Below, one piece after another: positions 32,716 to 40,873 of a stretch of 64,000 nt of DNA. The DNA is from JBGQOG01 sp052113705 (lineage in GTDB: Bacteria; Pseudomonadota; Alphaproteobacteria; Rhodobacterales; Rhodobacteraceae): positions 1 to 64,000 of the forward strand of contig NZ_JBGQOG010000017.1 of the NCBI RefSeq assembly GCF_052113705.1, given 5' to 3'. The position numbers and the translations under genes were made by a program. Positions within the stretch are counted from its first letter, which is position 1. Every line of letters begins with the position of its first letter. Below the pieces are notes generated by a model. That model did no database searches, was not told the DNA's origin, and was given only the letters and a program-made list of their open reading frames with translations.

Positions 32716-34430
32716 CCGCGGGCCTGCATCACCATCACCTCCAACCCCGCGCGCCGCGCGGTGGATTCCAGCCCGACATAGCGCAGAAGCTGCAATCCCT
32801 GCGCCAGACGCCGGGTGTCGCCCCGCGCGCCTTCGGCCACATCATCAATCGCCATCAACAAAGCTTCGCCCAGACGGTTGTCCTCCAGCTCGGCCGCATA
32901 GGGTGCGGGGGCGGCGCTCGGGGTGTCAAAGGCCGATTTGATCGCGGTCGCCACCGCATCCGGCGCCTCGACCGCCGCCGTATTGCCGCGCGCCAGCGCC
33001 ATCAGGAAGGCCTCGCGCAGGCTGGAGGAGGTGTGGTCGCGCGCGATCGTCTCGTAATCTTCAGAGAGCATCCCGAGGTCAAAGGCGAGCGCGGCCGCCT
33101 CGCCCTGCAGCGGCATCTTTTCCAGGGCAGAGCCGAACATCGCGCCGAGATTGGCCTCAAGCCCGATCTCGGCCATCCGCGCCCAGGCGGTGGGCAGCGC
33201 CGTGGCCACGGCCGCCGGATCCTTGGCGGTGATCGCCTTGTCGAGGGCGCGGATCGCCGCCACCCTGTCCCAGACACCGCCAGAAGCCGCCGGGTCCTGC
33301 TCGGTATAGAGGCCCAGCAATTGATTGGCCTCCACCGAGCCCATGCGCGCGAGGCGTTCGGCGGCTTCAATCCGGGATTTCCAGCCGGTGTTGGCGCGCA
33401 GATCGGCCTGGGCAAAGGCCACGGGCAGATTGGTGGTCGGCATCGGCTGACCAATGGCCTCCATCAGGCGGAAGGCCAGCGGCGTCGGGCGCTGCGGCGG
33501 TGACAGCTCATCTGCGCCATCCGCCATCTCATCATCGAGGAACAGCGCCAGCAGGGGCTGCATGTCTTCCGGGATCTGCCCGAGGCTGCTGGCGGTGCCA
33601 AAGGTCAGCGAGGCCGCCGACCAGTCGCCGCGTCTTGCCAGACAGAAGATTCGGGTGGGCAGGGCGGGGGCAATCTCGGGGGTGTTGCGCATCAGCGCGC
33701 AGGCGCGGTTCTCTTCGCCCAGCAACAGCGCGATGTCAAAGAGGCGGCGGAAGCGTTCGGGATCCTTTGGCCCCGCCTGTATCAGCAGCGCATAGGCCGG
33801 ATCGAGCGCGCCCATGTCCAGCAGCCGGTCCACCCGGGCCAGCAGCAATGAGCCCTCGGCCCCCGGCGCGCGGGTCAGCGGCGGGTCGAGTTCGGCCAGC
33901 AGCAGATTGCGCAACAATGCCTGCAGCGCGGGCAGCGTCTCGACCCGCTCCTGCCGCAGCTGCGCGGCGAGCGCGCGTTCCGGCGTCAGCCCCCAAAGGC
34001 CCGCGGGCAGGCCCGAGCGTGCGGCATCAATCAGGCCGACCCGGTCCGGATCGAACTGCCCCAATGCGCTGGTGACAATGTCTTCGACCCCGGCGCCATT
34101 GCTGACCGGCGCTTCCCCCGGCAGCGGCGGCAGATGCGAGGCGCTGGCCCCGCTGCCCGGCAGTGTCGTGCCCGGCCCATGCCCGCCGAAGGCACCGGGT
34201 GCGCCATCCTGGGCGCCGCCCGGTGCCATCGCCGCGGGCACGACCGACGGCGTCAGCCAGTCGATCGCCGACATCGGCTCTTCGGCCTGCGCCGGGTGCA
34301 AGCTGGCGGCGCAGAGCAGCGCAGCGAGCCAGACGGCGCTCTGGTACCGCGCCAATGCGGGCTGCGGCGCGGCGCCTTTGGCCAGACCGCGTTGCGGTGC
34401 CTGCGACAGCGGGGGGTTAGTTGACAGCAT
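32712..34430 (-). CDS. Conserved secreted hypothetical protein
   Basis: A 572-residue protein of unknown function. It has a long N-terminal region with a hydrophobic stretch at ~32-48 (SAVWLAALLCAASLHPAQA) that looks like a signal peptide ending AQA-EE, then a Gly/Pro/Ala-rich stretch to about residue 110. The remainder is helical and Ala/Leu-rich, possibly tetratricopeptide-like. It overlaps xerD downstream and the 45-residue membrane peptide upstream, so all three are likely co-transcribed. No catalytic motif was recognised. Confidence 0.7.
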   Translation of the reverse strand: MLSTNPPLSQAPQRGLAKGAAPQPALARYQSAVWLAALLCAASLHPAQAEEPMSAIDWLTPSVVPAAMAPGGAQDGAPGAFGGHGPGTTLPGSGASASHLPPLPGEAPVSNGAGVEDIVTSALGQFDPDRVGLIDAARSGLPAGLWGLTPERALAAQLRQERVETLPALQALLRNLLLAELDPPLTRAPGAEGSLLLARVDRLLDMGALDPAYALLIQAGPKDPERFRRLFDIALLLGEENRACALMRNTPEIAPALPTRIFCLARRGDWSAASLTFGTASSLGQIPEDMQPLLALFLDDEMADGADELSPPQRPTPLAFRLMEAIGQPMPTTNLPVAFAQADLRANTGWKSRIEAAERLARMGSVEANQLLGLYTEQDPAASGGVWDRVAAIRALDKAITAKDPAAVATALPTAWARMAEIGLEANLGAMFGSALEKMPLQGEAAALAFDLGMLSEDYETIARDHTSSSLREAFLMALARGNTAAVEAPDAVATAIKSAFDTPSAAPAPYAAELEDNRLGEALLMAIDDVAEGARGDTRRLAQGLQLLRYVGLESTARRAGLEVMVMQARG

Positions 34431-34554
34431 TCAGCTCCACCGGGATGCTCTGGTCCTGCGGCAGCGGCTTCATGTCACCGAAATAGGCATAGCCCGCGAG
34501 GCCGATGGCGGCCAAAATGACCAGAATGAAAATTGCCCGTAGAATTTGCCCCAT
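34417..34554 (-). CDS. 45-residue single-pass membrane peptide
   Basis: A short frame starting MGQILRAIFILVILAAIGLA and ending in VELNAVN. Residues ~5-25 form one strong membrane helix and the rest is a short acidic tail. The stop is TAA (34417-34419), and the 3' end overlaps the start of the 572-residue secreted protein by 14 bases. Just upstream on this strand is AAAGAAGACGA, a weak ribosome site. It is too short for common ORF thresholds, but the clean helix, gene overlap and reading-frame use support a real gene. Function unknown. Confidence 0.65.
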   Translation of the reverse strand: MGQILRAIFILVILAAIGLAGYAYFGDMKPLPQDQSIPVELNAVN

Positions 34555-34860
34555 TCGTCTTCTTTCTTGCTTTTGCCGTAACTGCTTTGGCATGCCCCTT
34601 GGACAGGGCGGATTTATGCCACCCGCCCGGGGCGGATGCCGCCGATTATATATGGCATTTCGCGGAAGATCACGCCATTCAGGGGAAGAAGTTGCCCATG
34701 GGCGAGGCCTTGCCGTTCACGAACAGGGGAGCAGGGTCGCGTTTGGGCGGGAATGCGGGAATGCGGCGATGGGGCCGGTGGCGCAGAATCTGCGCCGTGC
34801 CGGTCCGGTCGGCAGGGGTTACCGGGATGCCTGCACGGGCATCCGGGGAGTGAGGGAGCC
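34555..34860. other. Divergent intergenic region before aroK
   Basis: These 306 bases separate the minus-strand membrane-peptide gene from aroK. Promoters for both directions must lie here. The first ~60 bases are relatively A/T-rich (CTTCTTTCTTGCTTTTGCC and after) but I see no convincing -35/-10 pair. No repeat or RNA gene is apparent. Confidence 0.5.
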
Positions 34861-35502
34861 ATGAACACTATGGTGGCAGGAGAGAAAAGGCCGGAAACGC
34901 TGTCCGAGGGGCTGCCGGGGCTGCGGTTGACGCGGCCGGTGGTGATGGTCGGCATGATGGGCTCGGGCAAGACGGCCGTCGGCTCGCAGCTGGCGCGCGA
35001 ATTGGGCGTGCCGTTTCTGGACAGCGACGAGGCGATCGAGCGCGCGGCCAATATGACCGTGGCCGAGATTTTCGCCCGCGACGGCGAGGCGTTTTTCCGC
35101 GCCCGCGAATCAGAAGTGATCTCGCGTCTGTTGTCGGGGCGTCCGGCGGTGGTCTCCACCGGGGGCGGGGCGTTTCTGGCGCCGGGCAACCGGGCGCTGA
35201 TCGCGGAACGGGGCGTGTCGCTCTGGCTCAAGGCCGATCTTGAGATTCTGTGGAACCGGGTGCGGCACAAAACCACGCGGCCCTTGCTGCGCACCGCCGA
35301 TCCGAAGGGGACGCTGGCCACGATGCTGGAGGGGCGCACGCCGATCTATCAGCAGGCACAGGTGACGGTCGAGGCCGAGCCGCAGATGTCGATTGAGCAG
35401 ATGGCGCATAAGGTGATTGCGGCCCTGCGCGATGTGCCGGGGCTGTTTGAAACGCGGCCCGCCGAGACCGCCGCCCCGATGACCGCCGATAAGAAGGACT
35501 GA
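34861..35502 (+). CDS. aroK: Shikimate kinase
   Basis: Phosphorylates shikimate in the aromatic amino acid pathway; 213 residues, with ~20 extra at each end compared with E. coli AroK. The P-loop GMMGSGKT is at 31-38, LDSD in VPFLDSDEAIE gives the shikimate-binding Asp, and STGGGAFL and RTPIYQQAQ are typical. ATG 34861 has GAGGGAG upstream; longer frames back to 34636 have no ribosome site. Directly followed by aroB. Confidence 0.95.
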   Translation: MNTMVAGEKRPETLSEGLPGLRLTRPVVMVGMMGSGKTAVGSQLARELGVPFLDSDEAIERAANMTVAEIFARDGEAFFRARESEVISRLLSGRPAVVSTGGGAFLAPGNRALIAERGVSLWLKADLEILWNRVRHKTTRPLLRTADPKGTLATMLEGRTPIYQQAQVTVEAEPQMSIEQMAHKVIAALRDVPGLFETRPAETAAPMTADKKD

Positions 35503-35505
35503 CCA

Positions 35506-36615
35506 ATGACGCAGGATGTGGTGCCGGTCGCGCTCGGAGCGCGCTCCTATGAGGTGCGGATCGGCACCGGGCTGATCGACCGCGCGGGGGCCGAGATCGC
35601 GCCCCTGTTGCGCAAACGCCGGGTGGCGGTGGTCACCGATGACACCGTCGGCCCGCTGCATCTCGAGCGCCTGCGCGCGGGCCTTGGCGATGTCGAGATG
35701 GTCAGCCTGACACTGCCCGCGGGCGAGAGCACCAAGGGCTGGCCGGAGTTCACCCGCACCTGCGAATGGCTTTTGGCGCAGAAGGTCGAGCGCAAGGACA
35801 TCGTCATCGCCTTTGGCGGCGGGGTGATCGGCGATCTGGTGGGCTTTGCCGCCGCCGTGCTGCGGCGCGGGGTGCGTTTCGTGCAGATCCCCACCACGCT
35901 TCTGGCGCAGGTCGACAGTTCGGTCGGCGGCAAGACCGGGATCAACGCGCCGCAGGGCAAGAACCTGATCGGCGCCTTTCATCAGCCGAGCCTTGTGCTC
36001 GCTGATATCGGCATTCTCGACAGCCTGCCGCCGCGCGATTTCCTCGCCGGATATGGTGAGGTGGTGAAATACGGGCTGTTGGGCGATGCGGCTTTCTATG
36101 ACTGGTTGGAGAAAAACGCCCCGGCCATGGCGCGCGGCGACACTGCGGCGCGGCATCATGCGGTGAAACGCTCGGTCGAGATGAAGGCCGAGATCGTGGC
36201 CCGCGACGAGACGGAAGAGGGCGACCGCGCGCTCCTCAACCTCGGGCATACCTTCTGCCATGCGCTGGAAAGCGCCACCGGCTATTCTGACCGGCTTTTG
36301 CACGGCGAGGGGGTGGCCATCGGCTGCGTCATGGCGTTCGAGCTGAGCCAGCGGCTGGGCCTGTGCAGTCAGGAACTCGCCAGCCGCTTGCGCGCGCATT
36401 TGCGGGCGATGGGGACCAAGGTGGATCTGGCCGATATCGCCGGAGATCTGCCGGATGCCGACACGCTGATCGGCTTGATGGCGCAGGATAAAAAGGTGCT
36501 GGACGGCAAGCTGCGCTTCATCCTTGCGCGCGGGATCGGGCAGGCTTTCGTCACCTCTGAGGTGCCCGCCGATGTGCTGCGCGCGCAACTGACCGAGGCT
36601 TTGGCCGCCCGCTAA
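35506..36615 (+). CDS. aroB: 3-dehydroquinate synthase
   Basis: Converts DAHP to 3-dehydroquinate with NAD and a divalent metal; 369 residues. The NAD-binding GGGVIGDLVGFAAA, the QVDSSVGGKTGIN block and the metal-binding segment NLGHTFCHALE with the later HGEGVAIG are all present. It starts three bases after the aroK stop, so aroK-aroB is an operon. Intact, no unusual features. Confidence 0.96.
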   Translation: MTQDVVPVALGARSYEVRIGTGLIDRAGAEIAPLLRKRRVAVVTDDTVGPLHLERLRAGLGDVEMVSLTLPAGESTKGWPEFTRTCEWLLAQKVERKDIVIAFGGGVIGDLVGFAAAVLRRGVRFVQIPTTLLAQVDSSVGGKTGINAPQGKNLIGAFHQPSLVLADIGILDSLPPRDFLAGYGEVVKYGLLGDAAFYDWLEKNAPAMARGDTAARHHAVKRSVEMKAEIVARDETEEGDRALLNLGHTFCHALESATGYSDRLLHGEGVAIGCVMAFELSQRLGLCSQELASRLRAHLRAMGTKVDLADIAGDLPDADTLIGLMAQDKKVLDGKLRFILARGIGQAFVTSEVPADVLRAQLTEALAAR

Positions 36616-36636
36616 GGCGGGCAAAGGAGGGGCGCG

Positions 36637-38775
36637 ATGCACGATATGGTCCGGGCCGCGCTGAGTTTCGCCGCGCATGATCCCTATGCGATTGCGCTGC
36701 TGGCGTTTCTGGCGGCGGCGGCCGAGGCGATGGTGGTGCTGGGCGCGCTGGTGCCCGGCACGGCGATCATCCTTGCGCTGGCGGCGCTGGCGGGGGTGCA
36801 TGGCTCGGCCAGCCTTGGCCTCGCGATCACCTTCGCGACCATCCTCGGCGCGGTGGCGGGTGACGGGCTGGCCTATGTGCTCGGGCGGCGCTTTGGCCGG
36901 GGCCTGTTTCAACGCTGGCCGTTTTCGCATGCCGCGGGCTGGTTACCGCGCGGCGAGGCGTTTTTCGCGCGTCATGGCGGAAAGAGCGTGTTCTGGGGCC
37001 GTTTCGTGCCGGGGGTGAAGACGGTGGTACCGGTGCTGGCGGGCATCGCGGGCATGCCGGTGGCGCGGTTCGTGCTGGCCAATGTCGGCTCGGCGGTGGT
37101 CTGGGGCGTGGGGCTGGTGCTGATCGGCCTCGGCCTTGGGCACGGTCTGGGGCAGAGCGGGCTGGCCGATCCGCGCGCGATGATCTTGCTGGCGCTGGCG
37201 CTGGTGGCGGGCATTCTGGGCTATCTCGGCCTGCGCTTTCTGGTGGTGCAGGGCGTGCCCTGGGCGCGGCGCGGCCGCCGGGCGGCGCTGCACCGGCTTG
37301 CCGGGAAAAGCGGCTTTTGGGCGGATGCGGCGCGCCGGGTGCTTGGGATGCAGGGCGCGGTGGCGGGGCTGGCGCTCTGGGCGCTGATCGCCGCCATCGG
37401 GGTGCTCGGCTTTCTCGCGGTGACCGGGCAGATGCTGTTTGACCCCGATCTTTCGGCAGCGGATGCGCTGATCAGCAATGCGGTGGCGGCGCTGCGCTAT
37501 CCGGCATTGGACCGGGTTGTGGTCGGGGTGACCATGGCGGGCGATGGCACGGTGATTGGCGTGCTGGCGCTGGCGGCGCTGATCTGGGTGCTGGCCTGCC
37601 GTCAGTTCCGGCTGGCGGCGCTGGTGGCGCTGGCCTTCTCGGCGCCGCTGGTCTTTGTGCCGATGCTCAAGGTCTTGCTGGCGCGCGCGCGTCCCAATCC
37701 GATCTATGAGGGCGCGGATTCCTTCAGCTTTCCCAGCGGGCATGCCAGTCAGGCGATGGTGATCTTTGGCGTGGTGGCCTTGCTGATCGCGCAGGGGCGC
37801 CCGATGCGGACCCGCATCGCGCTTTATGCGGCGGCGCTGCTGGGCGCAGGGCTGATTTCCTGCTCGCGGATCTATCTCGGGGCGCATTGGCCCTCCGACG
37901 TGGCGGGAGGGATGCTCTTTGGGGCGGCGGTTGTGGCGGGCGTGGCATTTTTCATGGATACCCAGCCGGTTAGGCTGCACAGCTCATACATGGCTTTAAC
38001 ATTGGCGCTGGTCTACAGCGCGGCGATCGGGCTGCATCTGGTGCAGGATTATCCGCAATCGCGCCTGCGCTACACCTATGACCGCAGCGTGCCCGAGGTG
38101 ACCCCCGGCGCCTGGCGCGCCGCTGCGGGCCGACAGTTTCCGATGCACAGGGTGACATTGGAAGCGGAAGACCTGGCCCCGTTCATCGCGCAGATCGCCG
38201 GGTCCGACTCCGCCCTCAATGCGGCGATGGCGGATGCGGGGTGGCAGCCGCAGCCCGCCGAATCCCTGTCCCGCATTCTGGCGGAGGTGCTGCCCTATGG
38301 CCCGCTGGCAGAGCGGCCGGTCCGGCTTGTGTGGCACGACGGGGTCTTGCCGCGATGGGTCTGGACCCGTGCTGTGCCCGATGCCGGGGGTGCTGCCGGG
38401 GCCGATGCCGCGCCACAAGGAACCGCGCCGAATGTAACGGGGCCGAAAGGTGCTGCGCCACAAGGAACCGCGCCGAATGTAACGGGGCCGAAAGGTGCTG
38501 CGCCACAAGGAACCGCGCCGCAAGCGCGGCTCGTGTTGCGGTTCTGGCCGGCGGATGGGTATATCACCAGCCTCGGGCAGCGGGTGCCGCTGTGGTTGGT
38601 GGACCTGTCGGTTGAGGAAATGCACCCGGTGCTCGCGGGGTTTGGCGACATTGACGCGCGCGACCCTTCGCCTGCCGAGCGCGCGGCGGTGCTGGCCGCG
38701 CTGGCGGACCTCCCCGCGCGGCATCTTTCGCCCCCGGGGCAGGTGCCGCAGCTTTTGTTGCTGCGGCCCCGATAG
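36637..38775 (+). CDS. DedA-PAP2-LssY fusion membrane protein
   Basis: A 712-residue multi-domain membrane protein. Residues ~10-190 are a DedA/SNARE-associated domain (GRFVPGVKTVVPVLAGIAGMP). About 240-445 is a PAP2 lipid phosphatase with the expected motifs KVLLARARPNP, FSFPSGHASQA and SRIYLGAHWPSDVAGG. About 460-700 resembles the LssY C-terminal domain. It probably acts on lipid phosphates such as undecaprenyl or phosphatidyl species. A linker at ~592-629 contains an exact 45-base tandem repeat. It follows aroB by 21 bases. Confidence 0.85.
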   Translation: MHDMVRAALSFAAHDPYAIALLAFLAAAAEAMVVLGALVPGTAIILALAALAGVHGSASLGLAITFATILGAVAGDGLAYVLGRRFGRGLFQRWPFSHAAGWLPRGEAFFARHGGKSVFWGRFVPGVKTVVPVLAGIAGMPVARFVLANVGSAVVWGVGLVLIGLGLGHGLGQSGLADPRAMILLALALVAGILGYLGLRFLVVQGVPWARRGRRAALHRLAGKSGFWADAARRVLGMQGAVAGLALWALIAAIGVLGFLAVTGQMLFDPDLSAADALISNAVAALRYPALDRVVVGVTMAGDGTVIGVLALAALIWVLACRQFRLAALVALAFSAPLVFVPMLKVLLARARPNPIYEGADSFSFPSGHASQAMVIFGVVALLIAQGRPMRTRIALYAAALLGAGLISCSRIYLGAHWPSDVAGGMLFGAAVVAGVAFFMDTQPVRLHSSYMALTLALVYSAAIGLHLVQDYPQSRLRYTYDRSVPEVTPGAWRAAAGRQFPMHRVTLEAEDLAPFIAQIAGSDSALNAAMADAGWQPQPAESLSRILAEVLPYGPLAERPVRLVWHDGVLPRWVWTRAVPDAGGAAGADAAPQGTAPNVTGPKGAAPQGTAPNVTGPKGAAPQGTAPQARLVLRFWPADGYITSLGQRVPLWLVDLSVEEMHPVLAGFGDIDARDPSPAERAAVLAALADLPARHLSPPGQVPQLLLLRPR
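38410..38520 (+). repeat. 45-base in-frame tandem repeat
   Basis: Two identical 45-base units (38410-38454, 38455-38499) and a 21-base partial third copy (38500-38520). Each unit adds 15 residues (AAPQGTAPNVTGPKG) to the linker of the DedA-PAP2-LssY protein. Exact copies and multiple-of-three length indicate recent, frame-preserving expansion. Confidence 0.9.
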
Positions 38776-38956
38776 CCGCGATCCGGGGGCTTTGGGCCGG
38801 AACCGCGCTTAAACCTGCATCCGGGATGTGGATAATTCGCACAACGAGGGGTTGCGTCGCGCGAAAGCTGGCGGCAAGGTGATCTGGCGGGGGGAGCTTT
38901 ATTGCCGAAATGGCATAAGCCGCGACATATTTGATAAAATCCGGGGTCGGCTGCGA

Positions 38957-39805
38957 ATGTTTCTTCTTACCCAAACCGCCACTGTGCACACCGAAGACGG
39001 GGATATCGTCTATGACCGCGAAGGCCGTGGCGCCGTGGTTGTGACCATTCCGGGCGGCGGCGGCAATGGCGCGCGCTTTGCGCGGCTCTCGGCGCATCTG
39101 TCGGACGATTACTGCGTGGTGCGCTATGACCGCCGCTGCAATTCGCGCAGTTCCGGCGATCCGACGGTGGCGTTTTCGATGGCGCAGCAGGCGCGGGATG
39201 TGGTGGCTATCCTCGACGCGATGGGGGTGGAAAAGGCCTATCTGTTGGGCCAGGGCGGCGGCGGCGGCATCGCGCTTGAGGTGGTGACGCTTTTCCCGGA
39301 CCGGGTGGCGGGCGCGCTGGTGCATGAGGTGCCGATTTTGCAGATGTTGCCCGATATGGCGAAATGGGTCGCCTTTACCGAGGATGTGGGCGAGGTGTTC
39401 CGCGCGGAGGGTGCCGGGGCCGCGATGATGCGGTTCAACACCGGGCATCAGGGCTATCAGCTGGGGGAAAATGGCGTGGGCGACCACGGCAGCGCCGGGA
39501 ATATGGAGTATTTCTTCGCCTCGGAAATGCCGGTCATGTCGATGTGGATGCCCGATCTTGCGGCGCTGCGCCGTCATCTGGTGCCGGTCATGGGACTGAT
39601 CGGGCGCGAGAGCGCAGAGGCCTATTACAGCCGGGCAACCCAGGCGCTTTGCAGTGCGATTGATTGCCCGATGCGGGTGATCGCCGGGCGGCATGTGGCA
39701 TTTTCCCAGGATCCGGCGGCGTTGTCGGCCGATATTCTGGCCTGCCTCGGGACATTGCGCGAGTCCGAGACCGGTGCGCCGCGCGCCGCCCCCGGTATCA
39801 GATAA
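38957..39805 (+). CDS. Alpha/beta-hydrolase-fold protein lacking the nucleophile Ser
   Basis: A 282-residue alpha/beta-hydrolase-fold protein. The oxyanion-type PGGGGNGARF, the RYDRRCNSRSS block and the expected nucleophile elbow are recognisable, but the elbow reads LGQGGGGGIALE, with Gly in place of the catalytic Ser (GxSxG becomes GQGGG). The change lies in a run of GGC codons near 39254-39268. The protein may be inactive as a hydrolase, a binding protein, or altered by repeat slippage. ATG 38957 fits homologue starts (MFLLTQTATVHTEDGD), but the ribosome site is weak. Its 3' end overlaps the cupin remnant on the other strand. Confidence 0.8.
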   Translation: MFLLTQTATVHTEDGDIVYDREGRGAVVVTIPGGGGNGARFARLSAHLSDDYCVVRYDRRCNSRSSGDPTVAFSMAQQARDVVAILDAMGVEKAYLLGQGGGGGIALEVVTLFPDRVAGALVHEVPILQMLPDMAKWVAFTEDVGEVFRAEGAGAAMMRFNTGHQGYQLGENGVGDHGSAGNMEYFFASEMPVMSMWMPDLAALRRHLVPVMGLIGRESAEAYYSRATQALCSAIDCPMRVIAGRHVAFSQDPAALSADILACLGTLRESETGAPRAAPGIR

Positions 39806-40128
39806 ACTCCGCCGGTTTTTCCCATAGTATCAGGACGGTACAGCCGTCCTCTGACCAAACCCGGTGCGCGCTGCCCGCCGGGTTGAACACCAAAGCGCCC
39901 GTGCCATAGCGCCCGCGCTCGTCGCTTTGACTGCCCGAGAGTCTCCAGTCCCGGATTGTCGGTGGCGCGGCACCGAGGCGCATAGCGCAAGAGGGCCATG
40001 TCGGGGCCGCTTCCGGCAGGGCTTTGCCACAGCGGGCAGATCTCGACCCCGGGGTGGAACGGCTGAAGCGGCATCTCTTGCCAGCCTTGCCGCAGAAATC
40101 CGGCGAAATCCTTGACCGCGCGATCCAT
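39798..40128 (-). pseudogene. Cupin-domain protein remnant
   Basis: The N-terminal part (MDRAVKDFAGFLRQGWQEMP to MALLRYAPR) is in one frame from ATG 40128, and the C-terminal part (SGSQSDERGRYGTGALVFNP to WEKPAEFI) is in another frame ending at TGA 39798-39800. The two join near 39940-39980 only if several bases are inserted, and the metal-binding His block expected between them is scrambled. The parts look like a ChrR-type or small stand-alone cupin broken by more than one indel. It is possible the truncated C-terminal frame is still translated, but a working cupin is unlikely. Confidence 0.65.
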
Positions 40129-40432
40129 GCAGCGCCTCCAGAATGGCCGCAGTGGGTGCGGCCCAGCCGACAATGCCGCCCTGCGCGGTGATCATCGCGA
40201 TGGCGGCCTCGTGGAAGGCGGGAAAGTAACTCTCGGTGGCGAGCAGCCCCTCATAGCCGCGGTCATTCGCCTCGCGCATCGTGGTCTGCACGCAGACCTC
40301 GGTGGTGACCCTGGCAAAGACCAGCTGGCGGATGCCGCGCCGGGTCAGGATATCGCCCAGACCGGTGGCGTAAAACGCGCCCTTGCCGGGCTTGTCGTTC
40401 ACGATCTCGCCCGCGATCAGCACGCGCCCCAC
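40129..40432 (-). pseudogene. Isochorismatase-family (biuret-hydrolase-like) fragment
   Basis: The frame reads GRVLIAGE then NDKPGKGAFYATGLGDILTR and VTTEVCVQTTMREANDRGYEGLL, which are the C-terminal blocks of cysteine-hydrolase/isochorismatase proteins, including the nucleophile Cys. The N-terminal half, with the catalytic Asp and Lys, is missing, and the sequence between GRVLIAGE and NDKPGKG is shorter than in the family as I know it. The stop codon is also lost, with the frame running into the cupin remnant. It is therefore a fragment. BiuH-type biuret hydrolase is the closest match from memory. Confidence 0.65.
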
Positions 40433-40442
40433 CGGGCCGGCG

Positions 40443-40757
40443 GTGCCGCCGCGCGCCGACGGGCGGCCGGGTGGCGTGACGCTGCTGGTACGCGCGGGTC
40501 AGGACGAGATGCTGGCGGCGCTGGATTTGGGACTGGAGGCGGCGGGGGCGCGGATCGCACTCGAGCTCTGGTCGCTGCCGCTGGAGACGGTGGGCAGTTT
40601 CCTCGCGGGGATCCCCGCGCCGCTGGGGCTGGGTACGCTCGCGCTGTCAGATGGCGGCACGGTGCAGGGCTTTTTGTCCGAGGCGGCGGCGGCGGTGGAG
40701 GGCGCGGTGGACATCACCGATCCGGGCGATTGGCGGCGCCATCTCGCGACGCTCTGA
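40443..40757 (+). pseudogene. Allophanate-hydrolase C-terminal domain remnant
   Basis: The frame reads IALELWSLPLETVGSFLAGIPAPLGLGTLALSDGG and then VQGFLSEAAAAVEGAVDITD, typical of the C-terminal domain of allophanate hydrolase (AtzF) and related stand-alone proteins. The first ~50-60 residues of that domain, and the amidase half, are absent. It lies head to head against the isochorismatase fragment, so a rearrangement probably joined them. A short functional protein cannot be excluded. Confidence 0.55.
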
Positions 40758-40873
40758 CCCGGCTGCGCCATTGCGGCTGCCGGGCAAGGCGATATGCTGC
40801 GGCACGCCGGGCGGCGGGGCAGAGATATGCCCCCCCGTGATCCCGGCGCAAGTGCATCTGCGGGGGCCTGAAC

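Noticed and set aside
39830..40432. An intact 200-residue isochorismatase
   Set aside because: Only the first ~100 residues match the family; the rest reads the cupin remnant in the wrong frame, and the catalytic N-terminal half is missing.
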